Source: an uncultured Polaribacter sp. (lineage in GTDB: Bacteria; Bacteroidota; Bacteroidia; Flavobacteriales; Flavobacteriaceae). From it: a DNA stretch of 64,000 bases. A model generated the notes under the pieces. The model searched no databases, was not told the origin of the DNA, and was given only the letters and a program-made list of their open reading frames with translations. Where the stretch lies: NCBI RefSeq assembly GCF_947496195.1, contig NZ_CANMBY010000001.1, positions 558,001 through 622,000 on the forward strand, written 5' to 3'. The position numbers and the translations under genes were made by a program. Shown piece by piece: positions 1 to 8,631 of this stretch (position 1 is the stretch's first letter; each line of letters starts with the position of its first letter).

Positions 1-1143
1 GGCTAAAGCCACTTTTAAACCTGTTGCATCTAATTGAACAGCTCCTTGTTTTTTAGCAACTGATAACAATCTTGGATCTTGGTTACCATAATAATAAGCA
101 ATATCAACTGCAGAAATTAAAGAAGGAGTGAAGTATGACATGCCTTTTTGACCATCATTTAATGGAAAAAACTCGCCATCTGCATCTGTTAAATTTAATA
201 AAGCATTCACAGCTTTTATTAACACACCATTTTTATATTCAAATATTTTTAGTTCAGGTTTTTTATTTTGTAAAGCTTCTGCAAAAATTAAAAAAGGATA
301 CATAGCATATCTTTGATAATAAGGCCCTTCTGTGTAAAATCCATCAGGTGAAAAAGGGGAATCTATATTTGCTAAAAAACCTGCTTTTCCATCTTTATCA
401 TAAATAAAACCCCCATCATTATCTTTCTCATTTAAATCTACATCCTTTTTATCTAAACCATACAAAGACCTATTAATAAGTTCTTCATCATCCATTACCA
501 AACCAATCATTCCAACAGCTACATTACCCCAAGTTGAGTGGTTATGTACTCTATTAAAATATTTTGGGTTATTTACAGACAAAAAATCTGCATAAGGTCT
601 AAATAAATTTTTATTTAAAAAAGCTGTATCTTCTTTAGAGAGCCAATCGTAAATACAATCGTAAGCCTGACTTGTAAAAACTAGCCAATTTGAGTCATTT
701 AAACATTGCCAAAAAAACTTACCTCTGGCATAACTTCTAATTACTGGATGTCTATCGAATTTTGGAAATAACTTAGCATATGCAAACAACATATCTTTAA
801 TAAAGATTGCATACTTTTCATCACCCAATAACTGGAATAACACACCAGCTTTCTGCATATTTGCATAGTTAAGTTTATGCTGGGTATGTGTATAACCACC
901 AGCCATATCTTTTGGAGCTGGTACATCTATGCCTTTACTTATAGCTAAATCTATTTCTTCTTTTGCCTTTTTTAAAGTTTCATCGAAAACAGGAATACTA
1001 CCTAATTTTGATTTGATATCAGCAACACTTTTTGTAGTTAAAATTAAATTTGGATGTGATTTAATAGAAGAAACTTCTTCTTGCTTTGCAGTGCAAGAAA
1101 AAAACAACAAAGCAAACAAGCTTAATTTTAAAAATTTTAGCAT
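1..1143 (-). CDS. PL17 oligoalginate lyase, lipoprotein (C-terminal part cut by window edge)
   Basis: Heparinase II/III-fold exo-lyase that cleaves alginate oligomers to the unsaturated monouronate that becomes DEH. The frame is open from ATG at 1143 to base 1 (381 codons) and has no stop, so the C-terminal part lies outside the window. Residues 1-17 form a lipoprotein signal ending in LFFSC. The pattern matches the PL17 enzyme Alg17C: KDMAGGYTHTQHKLNYANMQ (about 78-97), VHNHSTW with N201/H202 at the positions known to be catalytic in that family, and FYTEGPYYQRYAM (269-281) with the catalytic Tyr region. It is the last visible gene of the alginate cluster and acts after the PL6 and PL7 endo-lyases. 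Family assignment is firm; exo mode and substrate are inferred from family members. Confidence 0.9.
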   Translation of the reverse strand, partial: MLKFLKLSLFALLFFSCTAKQEEVSSIKSHPNLILTTKSVADIKSKLGSIPVFDETLKKAKEEIDLAISKGIDVPAPKDMAGGYTHTQHKLNYANMQKAGVLFQLLGDEKYAIFIKDMLFAYAKLFPKFDRHPVIRSYARGKFFWQCLNDSNWLVFTSQAYDCIYDWLSKEDTAFLNKNLFRPYADFLSVNNPKYFNRVHNHSTWGNVAVGMIGLVMDDEELINRSLYGLDKKDVDLNEKDNDGGFIYDKDGKAGFLANIDSPFSPDGFYTEGPYYQRYAMYPFLIFAEALQNKKPELKIFEYKNGVLIKAVNALLNLTDADGEFFPLNDGQKGMSYFTPSLISAVDIAYYYGNQDPRLLSVAKKQGAVQLDATGLKVALA

Positions 1144-1224
1144 TTTTAGATTTTTGGTTGATGTATAAAAGTAAGAACTTCATAATAAAATTATGAAGCT
1201 CTTAAAGGTGTTAAATATTAATTA

Positions 1225-2133
1225 CTAGTTTTTGATAAACTTTTTAGTTGCTACAGAGTTGCCATTTGTTAATTTTAGCATATAAATTCCTTTAGATAAA
1301 GAATTAATATTAACTGTTTTTGAATTAGAAGTTATTACTTTTTTACCAAGTAAATTAAAAACTTCTATAGTGTTAATTGTTTCTTGAGTGTCTATATTTA
1401 ATATAGAACTAGCAGGATTAGGATAAATAGAAACTTTTGAAGCAAATATATCATTCACTGATGCAGTTGCTCCTAAATTAACTAATACCAAATTATCTAT
1501 TCTTACTTCAGTATCTCCATTCATCCAACCTTTATCTTTACCAGAATCTCCATGAGCACCAGCATCATAAGGTCCAACAGCTCTAATAAATATTGCTATA
1601 CTAGTTTCTGACCCTGTATTAAATGTTAATTGAGTCATACTATTTTTGTCTGTATTTCCTGGAGGAGTTATAGTTGTTCTAGCTACGTGATTATTTGTAT
1701 CATCTACAGCTGTTAAGCTATCATATCCAAAACCATCTTGTTCTGCAGTTGCAGGTGGAGCATAAGCAGGTGTATAACCAGACACATAGCCACTTCCTTT
1801 TAAAATTAAAACTTCTATATGTTGTGTTGTTGTTGTTGCATCAGAAAACCAATATTCTAAATCTAATGTATAATTACTATTAGCCTCTACTGCTACTTCT
1901 TGATAAACACCATCAGACTCTACATTATCAAATTTAACAACATCATTGCTATCTTTTGTAGAAGACTCACCTTGATCTGCTACAGATTTATTTATCCATC
2001 CAGAACAAGAACAATCTGATCCAGAATTTTTTGCAATTTTAGTAAATGTTGCATTATGAACAGTAGGCTGTGTCTGTGAGTACATAAAAGCGCTTACTAA
2101 AATAAAGCTTAAAAAAAGTAATGTTTTTTTCAT
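1225..2133 (-). CDS. T9SS-exported carbohydrate-binding-like protein
   Basis: 302 residues. It has a signal peptide (MKKTLLFLSFILVSAFMYSQ), then a single beta-rich domain at about 25-225, and a type A type IX sorting domain at about 232-302 (ISIYPNP-like VSIYPNPASS, then GKKV, LSKGIYMLKL and a basic end). The middle domain has the look of a jelly-roll carbohydrate-binding module: it holds YTLDLEYWF near residue 85-93 and ends in TEVRIDNLVLVNLG. I cannot name its family. It has no visible lyase motif. It sits between the PL17 and PL7 genes and its promoter carries three tandem palindromes shared with the T9SS lyase-like gene at 6745, so both are probably co-regulated. A role in holding or presenting alginate at the cell surface is an inference. 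Confidence 0.75.
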   Translation of the reverse strand: MKKTLLFLSFILVSAFMYSQTQPTVHNATFTKIAKNSGSDCSCSGWINKSVADQGESSTKDSNDVVKFDNVESDGVYQEVAVEANSNYTLDLEYWFSDATTTTQHIEVLILKGSGYVSGYTPAYAPPATAEQDGFGYDSLTAVDDTNNHVARTTITPPGNTDKNSMTQLTFNTGSETSIAIFIRAVGPYDAGAHGDSGKDKGWMNGDTEVRIDNLVLVNLGATASVNDIFASKVSIYPNPASSILNIDTQETINTIEVFNLLGKKVITSNSKTVNINSLSKGIYMLKLTNGNSVATKKFIKN

Positions 2134-2155
2134 AAAAGTGATTTTAAATTATTAA

Positions 2156-2219
2156 TTGGAAATCCAAACTGGTTTACCAATTTGGTTTACCAAAAATACA
2201 AATAAAAATGAATTATCAA
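2156..2219 (-). promoter_or_regulatory. Promoter with three tandem 12-bp palindromes (FadR/GntR-like operator)
   Basis: Read on the minus strand: TTG (2219-2217), an 18-bp gap, then TATTTTTG (2198-2191), the Bacteroidota -33/-7 elements. Three palindromes follow at exact 13-bp steps: TTGGTTTACCAA (2182-2193, overlapping the -7 element), CTGGTTTACCAA (2169-2180) and TTGGAAATCCAA (2156-2167). TGGT-N-ACCA is the half-site pattern of FadR-type GntR regulators; the regulator itself is not in the window. Overlap with the -7 box fits repression. Confidence 0.75.
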
Positions 2220-2272
2220 AATTTATTTTAAAAAACTACACTGATATTGAGTGAATTAATGTATTTGTAACA

Positions 2273-3277
2273 TTAATTTTTTATGATTTTGATACCTTTA
2301 CTCAAATCTATTTCTTTAAACCAAACTTCTGCATAACTCCCATTTTTGTATTGTTTTGCAATATCTCCATTGTAAGTTTTTGATTTAGTGCTTTTACCAT
2401 TAGCTTGATTGTAGGCGCCTGCCTTAAAATATTGTAACTCTTTATTGTAGGCGTTTTCTTTTTCTTCGCTTATTGCTCTTCTTGAAGCATAGTTATCTAT
2501 TACTTGTTTTGGAATATCGCTTTTAGAAGCAAATTTTGTTTTTATAAGGCTTTTTGTAAATCTTACAGTTTTGTGATTAAGACTTGAGAAAGTAAGATGC
2601 ATCTCACCATCTACAACATTAACTTCGTAGCTAAATTCTTCTCCTAACTCAATTCCGTTTTTTGGTTCTATTGGATTTGTATTAGCATCTTTACCAACAA
2701 CAGACCAATCATACCCCCAAACAGCAGTTGAAAAATCCCATCTACCAGAATTGTCTCCTTTTGTATTTATTTCATAATTCCAAAAAACAGAACCTTTTGT
2801 ATGGCCAGGAAATTTCTTATAATAAATTTTTAATGGCTCGTTTTCATGACCATCATCACTATGAATTTGACCAATAACGACAGAAAAAGCAGAAGCTACT
2901 GTTGCATCGCCTGTTGTAGAAACATGTTTTACTTTTAAGGTTGCATTTAATCGACCACCTTCTTCTGGAAGCCAATATTCTTTTTGATGTAGTTCTGTTC
3001 TTGTATTTTTAGAAGTTTTAGAAGTAATTCCAGAATTTGGAGTTTTAAAAACTACCCAATCTTTTGATGAATCTTGTTCTGCATAAAAAAAATCATCTTT
3101 TTTATAGTTTATCAAACTATCTATATGAGTACCATCACCTAATAGTATTTTCCATTTTTCTAATGAGGATACAATATCACTTGGGTATTTAGTTTTTATA
3201 ATGTCTAATTTGTTTTCTTCATTTTTACATGCTAAAATTGACAAGAACACATAACAAATACATAGTACTTTCTTCAT
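2273..3277 (-). CDS. PL7 alginate lyase, lipoprotein
   Basis: 334 residues; endo-acting alginate lyase of the alginate_lyase2 jelly-roll fold. A lipoprotein signal ends in ILAC17. All three PL7 signature regions are present: RTELHQ (93-98), QIH (137-139) with the catalytic Gln and His, and YFKAGAYNQ (283-291) with the catalytic Tyr. In characterised PL7 enzymes QIH rather than QVH goes with acceptance of guluronate at the cleavage site, so G- or MG-rich substrate is likely. The usual RxELR motif reads RTELH here, a small departure. It lies 24 bp downstream of the kdgK1 stop, so it probably shares the PL6-kdgK1 transcript. Surface anchoring is inferred from the lipobox. Confidence 0.92.
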   Translation of the reverse strand: MKKVLCICYVFLSILACKNEENKLDIIKTKYPSDIVSSLEKWKILLGDGTHIDSLINYKKDDFFYAEQDSSKDWVVFKTPNSGITSKTSKNTRTELHQKEYWLPEEGGRLNATLKVKHVSTTGDATVASAFSVVIGQIHSDDGHENEPLKIYYKKFPGHTKGSVFWNYEINTKGDNSGRWDFSTAVWGYDWSVVGKDANTNPIEPKNGIELGEEFSYEVNVVDGEMHLTFSSLNHKTVRFTKSLIKTKFASKSDIPKQVIDNYASRRAISEEKENAYNKELQYFKAGAYNQANGKSTKSKTYNGDIAKQYKNGSYAEVWFKEIDLSKGIKIIKN

Positions 3278-3301
3278 TTTGGTTGATTTATAATCTTAGT
3301 T

Positions 3302-4303
3302 TTATCTCTTAATTGCGCCAGAAGTGTTGCCTTGCATTAAGCTTTCTACATTTTCTAAAGAAACCATATTGACATCACCAGGAATTGTATGCTTTAAAGC
3401 ACAGGCTGCAGAAGCAAACTCAATAGCTTGTTCATCATTATAATGCAATAAACCATATATTAAACCTGCTGCAAAAGCATCACCTGTTCCAACTCGATCT
3501 ATAATGTGTGTTATGTTTAACATTTCTGATTTAATATACTCTTTACCATTATAAATTTTACCTTGAATTTGATGGTGTGAGGCACTTAATGTTCTTCTTG
3601 TTTTTTTAACCACTTTTTTAATTTGTGGAAATTCTTTTATTAGTTTTTTGGCTAAAAATTTAAAACTGTCATCAATTTCTCCTATGTGAAACATTTCACG
3701 AATTCCACGACTACTTGTTATTACAACATCTGAATGCTTTACCAACTCAGGAATAACTTCTTGCATGGTTTTACCATATTTCCACATATTATTTCTAGAA
3801 TTTATGTCTCCAGAAACTGTAATACCTAATTTATTTGCAGTTTTAATTGCATCTAAACAGCATTGTGCTGCTCCTTCAGAAATTGCAGGAGTAATACCTG
3901 TCCAGTGAAACCAATCTGCATCTTGTAAAACGTTTTCCCAATTTATCATAGAAGGTTTAATTAAAGAAAATGCAGATCCTTCTCTTTCATAAATTACTTC
4001 ACTTGGTCTGTGTACTGCACCTTTTTCTAGAAAATATTTTCCCATCATTTGGTCTCCGTAAATAACATGTTCTGTACTTAACCAATTTTGACGTAAAAAT
4101 TGTGTTGCTGCTTTTCCTAAGGCATTGTCTGGAAAACGTGTAATATGAGCAGCTTTCATACCTAAATAAGCACAAGAAATAGCTACGTTAGCTTCTCCAC
4201 CACCATAAACCAATTCTAATGAAGATGCTTGAGAAAATTTTTCATATCCTGGAGGTGATAATCGCATCATTACTTCACCAAATGTCACCAGTTTTTTAGT
4301 CAT
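3302..4303 (-). CDS. kdgK: PfkB-family 2-keto-3-deoxygluconate kinase paralogue 1
   Basis: 333 residues; ribokinase-fold sugar kinase that would phosphorylate KDG to KDPG in the cytoplasm after alginate breakdown. N-terminal VYGGGEANVA (32-41) and C-terminal DRVGTGDAFAAGLIYGLL carry the PfkB signatures, including the catalytic Asp of GTGD. It resembles the second kinase at 8632-9678 throughout (for example FHWTGITPAIS in both). It lacks the conserved N-x-x-E stretch: where the paralogue reads GNEEDAEKHFGI this one reads TSSRGIREMFHI, and the KxRG region is KKTRRT. Altered substrate, regulation or reduced activity is therefore possible. The stop of the PL6 gene lies only 5 bp upstream of the start, so the two are co-transcribed. 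Confidence 0.8.
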   Translation of the reverse strand: MTKKLVTFGEVMMRLSPPGYEKFSQASSLELVYGGGEANVAISCAYLGMKAAHITRFPDNALGKAATQFLRQNWLSTEHVIYGDQMMGKYFLEKGAVHRPSEVIYEREGSAFSLIKPSMINWENVLQDADWFHWTGITPAISEGAAQCCLDAIKTANKLGITVSGDINSRNNMWKYGKTMQEVIPELVKHSDVVITSSRGIREMFHIGEIDDSFKFLAKKLIKEFPQIKKVVKKTRRTLSASHHQIQGKIYNGKEYIKSEMLNITHIIDRVGTGDAFAAGLIYGLLHYNDEQAIEFASAACALKHTIPGDVNMVSLENVESLMQGNTSGAIKR

Positions 4304-4308
4304 AATTT

Positions 4309-6621
4309 CTAATACATTAATGTTAACTTTAGATTTTGCTCAGTTTTAATTTCTCCAGAATTTATGACAGTATTATTTGATGCTGTATTATTTTTTGCAC
4401 CCCAAAGCAATGAAACAAGTTTAACTTTATTGTTCTTAAAAGTGTTATTACTAATATTTACATTAATTATACCTCTATGATTTAAAAGTATTTTATTAGG
4501 TTCTTTAGCTCCAGAATTTATAAATGTATTGTTGGTAACTAAAAGATTTCCACCAATTGTAGACTCATCATAACCTCCTCTATAATAATCAATTACATTT
4601 TTAGCAACATTGTTAAAAGTACAATTATCAACTGTTAAATATTCTGTATTGTAGTCTCCTTTATCATTGGTTTCTTCTGATAATTCTAAACCATTATTAC
4701 AGTTTGTTATTGAAGAATTTTTAAATGTTATTCTTTCTGCAAAAGACTCTTTGTAAACTTTTAAAACAAAATCAAAATTGCTTATTTCACATCCTGAAAC
4801 CTCTAAGCCAAAGTGATTTGACATATTTTTTTGTAAACTGGCAAACAGATAATTTGTATTATTTCCTTGTAGAATTATATTTTCTATAGTCAATTTACCT
4901 TTTGATTGTAAAGAAAATAATGGTGTTTCTTTTTCACCATTATAAACTAAAGTTGATTTTCCATCAGCTTGAGAAGTAATTGTAATCTTTTTATTTATAA
5001 TGATTGGCTTATCAATTTTCCTAACGCCTAAGTTTAGATCTATAATGTCTCCATCTTGTGCTGCGTCAATTTTTTCTTGAAGATTGTCTTCTAATGTCAA
5101 TTTATGAATTATAGGTTCTCTAGGTGATACTTCATTAGAAAACCATGAAACACCATACTTAGATTTGTCTAATATATTTGGATCTGCAACATCATTAGTA
5201 ACAGTTGCACCAATACTATTTGTATTTATTCTAGAATTACCAAATAAATCTTTTTTAATTGTATTAAAATCAAAGCCTTCAAAAGGTTTTATTTCTTTTG
5301 ATACACCTGTTGGTAAATATATATTATCTGATATTTTTTTTAATTCTAAAGAAGCAGATTGTAAACCTTTATCAAAATCTTTGAATGCTTTACTTTGATT
5401 ATCTATTATATTACTTACAAACTTTACACCATCTACTTTATCATGTTCTACAACAATATCTTTATATCCTTTATCATTATAAATGATGTTATTGGCTACA
5501 GTTGTTCTAATTGGTCTTGCTGAACGAATTTCTGATTTTGGCAAAACATCTTTTTGATCAATATTTGTTCCTACACCAAATTGCCAAGGAGATAAACAAT
5601 TAACATAAGTATTATAGGCAACTACAACATCTGTAACTTGATTATATCTATTCTGTGGTGATTTTGGTATACCATTCATAACAGCTAATGGACTTCTAAA
5701 ACTTTTACCTTTAAGATTAAAAAAGTAGTTGTTGGTAACCCAATGCCCTGTATTTATTAATCGAATTCCTCCAATATTTTCATTTATACCATCACCTATA
5801 AAATAATTACCATCTATGGTACAATAATTACCATGTCTTGTAACAACAGATCCTTCACTCATGTAAAACACATTATTTCTAAATTCGTTGTAATTGGTTT
5901 TACTTGATATTATTTCTACTTCTCCATTACATTCTTCGAATAAATTATTTGCAACCATAGTATAACTAGGTGACATAGATGTGTAACTATTGCCTAATTG
6001 AATGGTTTCTCCACTTGGACCTCCTTTTACTGGTCTTGGACCAAAATGATTGTTAATTATTTGATGATAATTATTTATACTTTCTATACCTTCTATACTT
6101 ACTCTAACTGTTGGTCCTCTATTGGTTTTACCTGCAATATAACAGTTGCTTAATTCGTTATTTCTACCCCAAAATTGCACCCATAAATCACTATCATCTC
6201 TTTTAGGTTTATTAAAATCTTCTATAACTGAATTTGTTAGTTTACAGTTATTTGCAATTTCTTCTTTATTAATTCTAAAATCTACAACAGCATTAGATGG
6301 AGAAAAACCGTTTTTAAAATGTAAGTTTTTTGCAACTAAAAATTGTCCTCCAAATTTTAAATAAGATTTACCCTCTATTGTAACTTTACCCTCTGTTTCT
6401 GCAGAAATAACAATAGGTTTTTCTTTAGTTCCTTTTCCTCTAAACTTTATTTCTACATCTTTCCAAATTCCGTTTTTAAGAAGAATAATATCACCCGCTT
6501 TTGCTTCTTTTATAGCTTTATAAAGTTCTGAATTATTCGAAACTAAAATTGTATTTGATGTATCTACATTACAAGATGTTAGTAAAAGAATTAAACCAAA
6601 AAGTATATATATATGTTTCAT
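4309..6621 (-). CDS. PL6 alginate lyase (chondroitinase B-like), two-domain lipoprotein
   Basis: 770 residues; lipoprotein signal MKHIYILFGLILLLTSC (Cys17). The N-terminal half (about 25-400) is a right-handed beta-helix of the PL6 family. The motif NGEVEIISSK at 232-241 followed by VVTRHG at 259-264 places the Lys base at 241 and the Arg at 262, the same 21-residue spacing as K220/R241 of AlyGC. The C-terminal half (about 510-770) is a second beta-helix rich in NNTF-type turns, as in full-length two-domain PL6 enzymes. It probably depolymerises alginate at the cell surface or in the periplasm and supplies PL7 and PL17. It heads the PL6-kdgK1-PL7 gene group. Poly-M, poly-G or MG preference cannot be read from the sequence. 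Confidence 0.92.
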   Translation of the reverse strand: MKHIYILFGLILLLTSCNVDTSNTILVSNNSELYKAIKEAKAGDIILLKNGIWKDVEIKFRGKGTKEKPIVISAETEGKVTIEGKSYLKFGGQFLVAKNLHFKNGFSPSNAVVDFRINKEEIANNCKLTNSVIEDFNKPKRDDSDLWVQFWGRNNELSNCYIAGKTNRGPTVRVSIEGIESINNYHQIINNHFGPRPVKGGPSGETIQLGNSYTSMSPSYTMVANNLFEECNGEVEIISSKTNYNEFRNNVFYMSEGSVVTRHGNYCTIDGNYFIGDGINENIGGIRLINTGHWVTNNYFFNLKGKSFRSPLAVMNGIPKSPQNRYNQVTDVVVAYNTYVNCLSPWQFGVGTNIDQKDVLPKSEIRSARPIRTTVANNIIYNDKGYKDIVVEHDKVDGVKFVSNIIDNQSKAFKDFDKGLQSASLELKKISDNIYLPTGVSKEIKPFEGFDFNTIKKDLFGNSRINTNSIGATVTNDVADPNILDKSKYGVSWFSNEVSPREPIIHKLTLEDNLQEKIDAAQDGDIIDLNLGVRKIDKPIIINKKITITSQADGKSTLVYNGEKETPLFSLQSKGKLTIENIILQGNNTNYLFASLQKNMSNHFGLEVSGCEISNFDFVLKVYKESFAERITFKNSSITNCNNGLELSEETNDKGDYNTEYLTVDNCTFNNVAKNVIDYYRGGYDESTIGGNLLVTNNTFINSGAKEPNKILLNHRGIINVNISNNTFKNNKVKLVSLLWGAKNNTASNNTVINSGEIKTEQNLKLTLMY

Positions 6622-6744
6622 AAAAATTTAGATTAATATTATTTAGAGGATGTGATGTTTTTAGACTTGTTTTTTTAACTTTTTTAAATAACTCTGATAA
6701 AATTTTATTTAAAGTAATTTAAAAGATTAATTATAAATGTATTG

Positions 6745-7818
6745 TTATTTTATATAGCACTTTAATACTTTGGTTGTTAGTGTGTCTTTTTTGAAAACTA
6801 TAAAATATAATCCTTTTGCAAATCCAGAAACATCCATAGAATTATTTGTTAGTCTATCTTTTACAGAAAGTTTTTTTCCTAAACTATTATATAATTCTAC
6901 TTTATTAAAATTAGTAGGATTTGCATTTTTAAATTCAACAATAGATGATACAGGGTTTGGAACAAGTTGTATTTTATCTGCCTTTAATTTTAAATCTTCT
7001 ATTGATAGTGAAGCAGGATTTTCTTCTATACTAAAATCTGCAAACCTAACTTCTTCGTCTCTTAAGTCTTGTTGATTATTTAAACTCCTGTAGATACCCC
7101 ATTTTGGTCTGGCAAATTGAGCTCCATCTTGCCACATATCAATAGCATTGTTGCTATAATTAAAAAGCAAACTATTATCACTTATTTTTCTAATCTCTAT
7201 AAAGTAAAAACCATTATCACCAAACTTAATTACTTCTTTTACAGAAACCCATAGCCCTTTTAAAGTATCTAAATTTAGTGTTTTTAGAGTATTTTGATCG
7301 TTTGTTGGTGTGTATCTTAACTCCATTCTATCAGGATTTGATTTTCTTAAAGTTAAGGTTATCATAGGTATAGATGCATAAGAACCTCCTACAGATTTTA
7401 TTTGATGTATATGCGTAAAACTAGAAGAAGGTTTAAAACCAGCATCTAATTTAAACTTCCAGTTATATTCAACTGTTTCACCAATATTCGCTTTTACATT
7501 TTCTGGAGAATCATCAAAAGATTTAATTTCATTTCTTTGTCTATCAAATTTTTGACATCTATCATTATCTGGAGTTACATGAATAAAAAATCTAAATACA
7601 TTTTTATTTAATTCATTATCAAAAACCTCATCTATGTGTCTGCCAAAATCATTATGATTACAATCTGGTACTTCAACAATACTTCTACCAGGATTTGCTA
7701 ATACTGAGTTTATTAATTCATAAGTATCGCCTGCACCATTTGCTTCTAAAACAACTTGAGCATAAGAATAACTAAATAAAAAAAATAATAATTGAAAAGT
7801 TATGAGTTTGATTTTCAT
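6745..7818 (-). CDS. T9SS-exported polysaccharide-lyase-like protein
   Basis: 357 residues from ATG at 7818. An upstream in-frame start at 7851 is rejected because it falls inside the operator and promoter, and because MKIKLITFQLLFFLFSYSYAQ is a clean signal peptide. The body (about 25-270) has a jelly-roll character with a lyase-like set of motifs: RQRNEIK, FTHIHQIKS and LTLRKSNPDRMELRY, spaced rather like the RxE / QxH / Tyr motifs of PL7 or PL13-type lyases. I cannot assign a CAZy family; the broad Polysacc_lyase family (PF14099) is the best guess. A type A sorting tail follows (LVPNPVSS, GKKL, FAKGLYFIVFKK). It lies between the kdgA terminator and the PL6 gene and shares a tandem operator with the CBM-like gene at 1225. 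Confidence 0.65.
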   Translation of the reverse strand: MKIKLITFQLLFFLFSYSYAQVVLEANGAGDTYELINSVLANPGRSIVEVPDCNHNDFGRHIDEVFDNELNKNVFRFFIHVTPDNDRCQKFDRQRNEIKSFDDSPENVKANIGETVEYNWKFKLDAGFKPSSSFTHIHQIKSVGGSYASIPMITLTLRKSNPDRMELRYTPTNDQNTLKTLNLDTLKGLWVSVKEVIKFGDNGFYFIEIRKISDNSLLFNYSNNAIDMWQDGAQFARPKWGIYRSLNNQQDLRDEEVRFADFSIEENPASLSIEDLKLKADKIQLVPNPVSSIVEFKNANPTNFNKVELYNSLGKKLSVKDRLTNNSMDVSGFAKGLYFIVFKKDTLTTKVLKCYIK

Positions 7819-7826
7819 TAATTTAA

Positions 7827-7856
7827 TTGGTTTACCAGTTTGGTTTACCAAATATA
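7827..7856 (-). promoter_or_regulatory. -7 element overlapped by two tandem TTGGTTTACCAA palindromes
   Basis: On the minus strand TATATTTG (7856-7849) is directly overlapped by the palindrome TTGGTTTACCAA (7840-7851). A second copy, TTGGTTTACCAG (7827-7838), follows 13 bp further on, just before the start codon at 7818. Spacing and sequence match the operator in front of the gene ending at 1225. No good -33 TTG was found at the usual distance. A FadR/GntR-type regulator, perhaps released by an alginate breakdown product, is inferred. Confidence 0.7.
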
Positions 7857-7894
7857 TATTTATTTTTATAAAAAACCTAAAAAAATAGAGGTTA

Positions 7895-7925
7895 TAAAAA
7901 AACTCTAGCTTTCGCTAGAGTTTTT
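7895..7925 (-). terminator. Rho-independent terminator after kdgA
   Basis: Perfect 9-bp stem AACTCTAGC / GCTAGAGTT with TTTC loop, flanked by a run of A on one side and T on the other. It lies 26 bp past the kdgA stop and separates the kdgK2-kdgA operon from the next promoter. Confidence 0.85.
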
Positions 7926-7950
7926 CAGTCTTAAAATAATCAAATTATGC

Positions 7951-8619
7951 CTAGTTTTTCAAATCTTGGATGATTTGCATTGCTTCTCTAGTCATGTTTT
8001 CAATTTTGTTATAGTCGTAATTACCACTATTATCTTTTGCTATAAGTTTAGAGCCCATACCCACACAAGTTACACCTGCATTAAACCAGCCTTCTAAATT
8101 TTCTTTAGTTGGTGAAACACCACCTGTTGGCATTATACTTGTCCATTGACAAGGACCTTTTATTGCTTTTACGAAATCAGGCCCATAGATTCCTCCTGGA
8201 AATAATTTTACAATTTCGCAACCTAATTCTTCTGCTCTTGCTATTTCTGTTAAAGACCCACAACCTGGAGACCATAATACTTTTCTTCTATTACAAACAA
8301 GGGCAATATCTTCTCTTAAAACTGGAGTTACAATAAAATTCGCACCATTTTGCATGTATAAAGAAGCTGCTGCTGCATCTGTTACAGAACCAACACCCAT
8401 AATCATACCTGGTAATTCTGCTATTGCATATTTTGTTAATGCTGTAAAAACTTCTAAAGCAAAATCTCCACGAGCTGTAAACTCTAATAATCTTGCACCA
8501 CCATCATAACATGCTTTTAATACTTTTTTACTAACTTCTATATCACTATTAAAAAATAAAGGAACTAAGCCTGTATCTTTCATTACTTGAGCTACTTCTA
8601 ATCTTGAATATTGTGCCAT
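7951..8619 (-). CDS. kdgA: KDPG/KHG aldolase (Entner-Doudoroff)
   Basis: 222 residues; class I aldolase splitting 2-keto-3-deoxy-6-phosphogluconate into pyruvate and glyceraldehyde-3-phosphate. Key residues are visible: E46 in LLEFTARG, and the Schiff-base Lys K138 in CEIVKLFPGG, close to E45 and K133 of E. coli Eda. PTGGVSP (164-170) forms the phosphate-binding loop. It lies 12 bp after the second KDG kinase, so kinase and aldolase make one operon of consecutive pathway steps. Expression is likely set by the LacI-type operator upstream of kdgK2, and transcription ends at the hairpin just downstream. Length and motifs are typical of the family; confidence in function is high. Confidence 0.93.
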   Translation of the reverse strand: MAQYSRLEVAQVMKDTGLVPLFFNSDIEVSKKVLKACYDGGARLLEFTARGDFALEVFTALTKYAIAELPGMIMGVGSVTDAAAASLYMQNGANFIVTPVLREDIALVCNRRKVLWSPGCGSLTEIARAEELGCEIVKLFPGGIYGPDFVKAIKGPCQWTSIMPTGGVSPTKENLEGWFNAGVTCVGMGSKLIAKDNSGNYDYNKIENMTREAMQIIQDLKN

Positions 8620-8631
8620 AATTTCTTGGTT

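Noticed and set aside
7819-7851. Longer N-terminus for the T9SS lyase-like protein
   Set aside because: The extra codons lie in the operator and -7 element, and they would bury the signal peptide.
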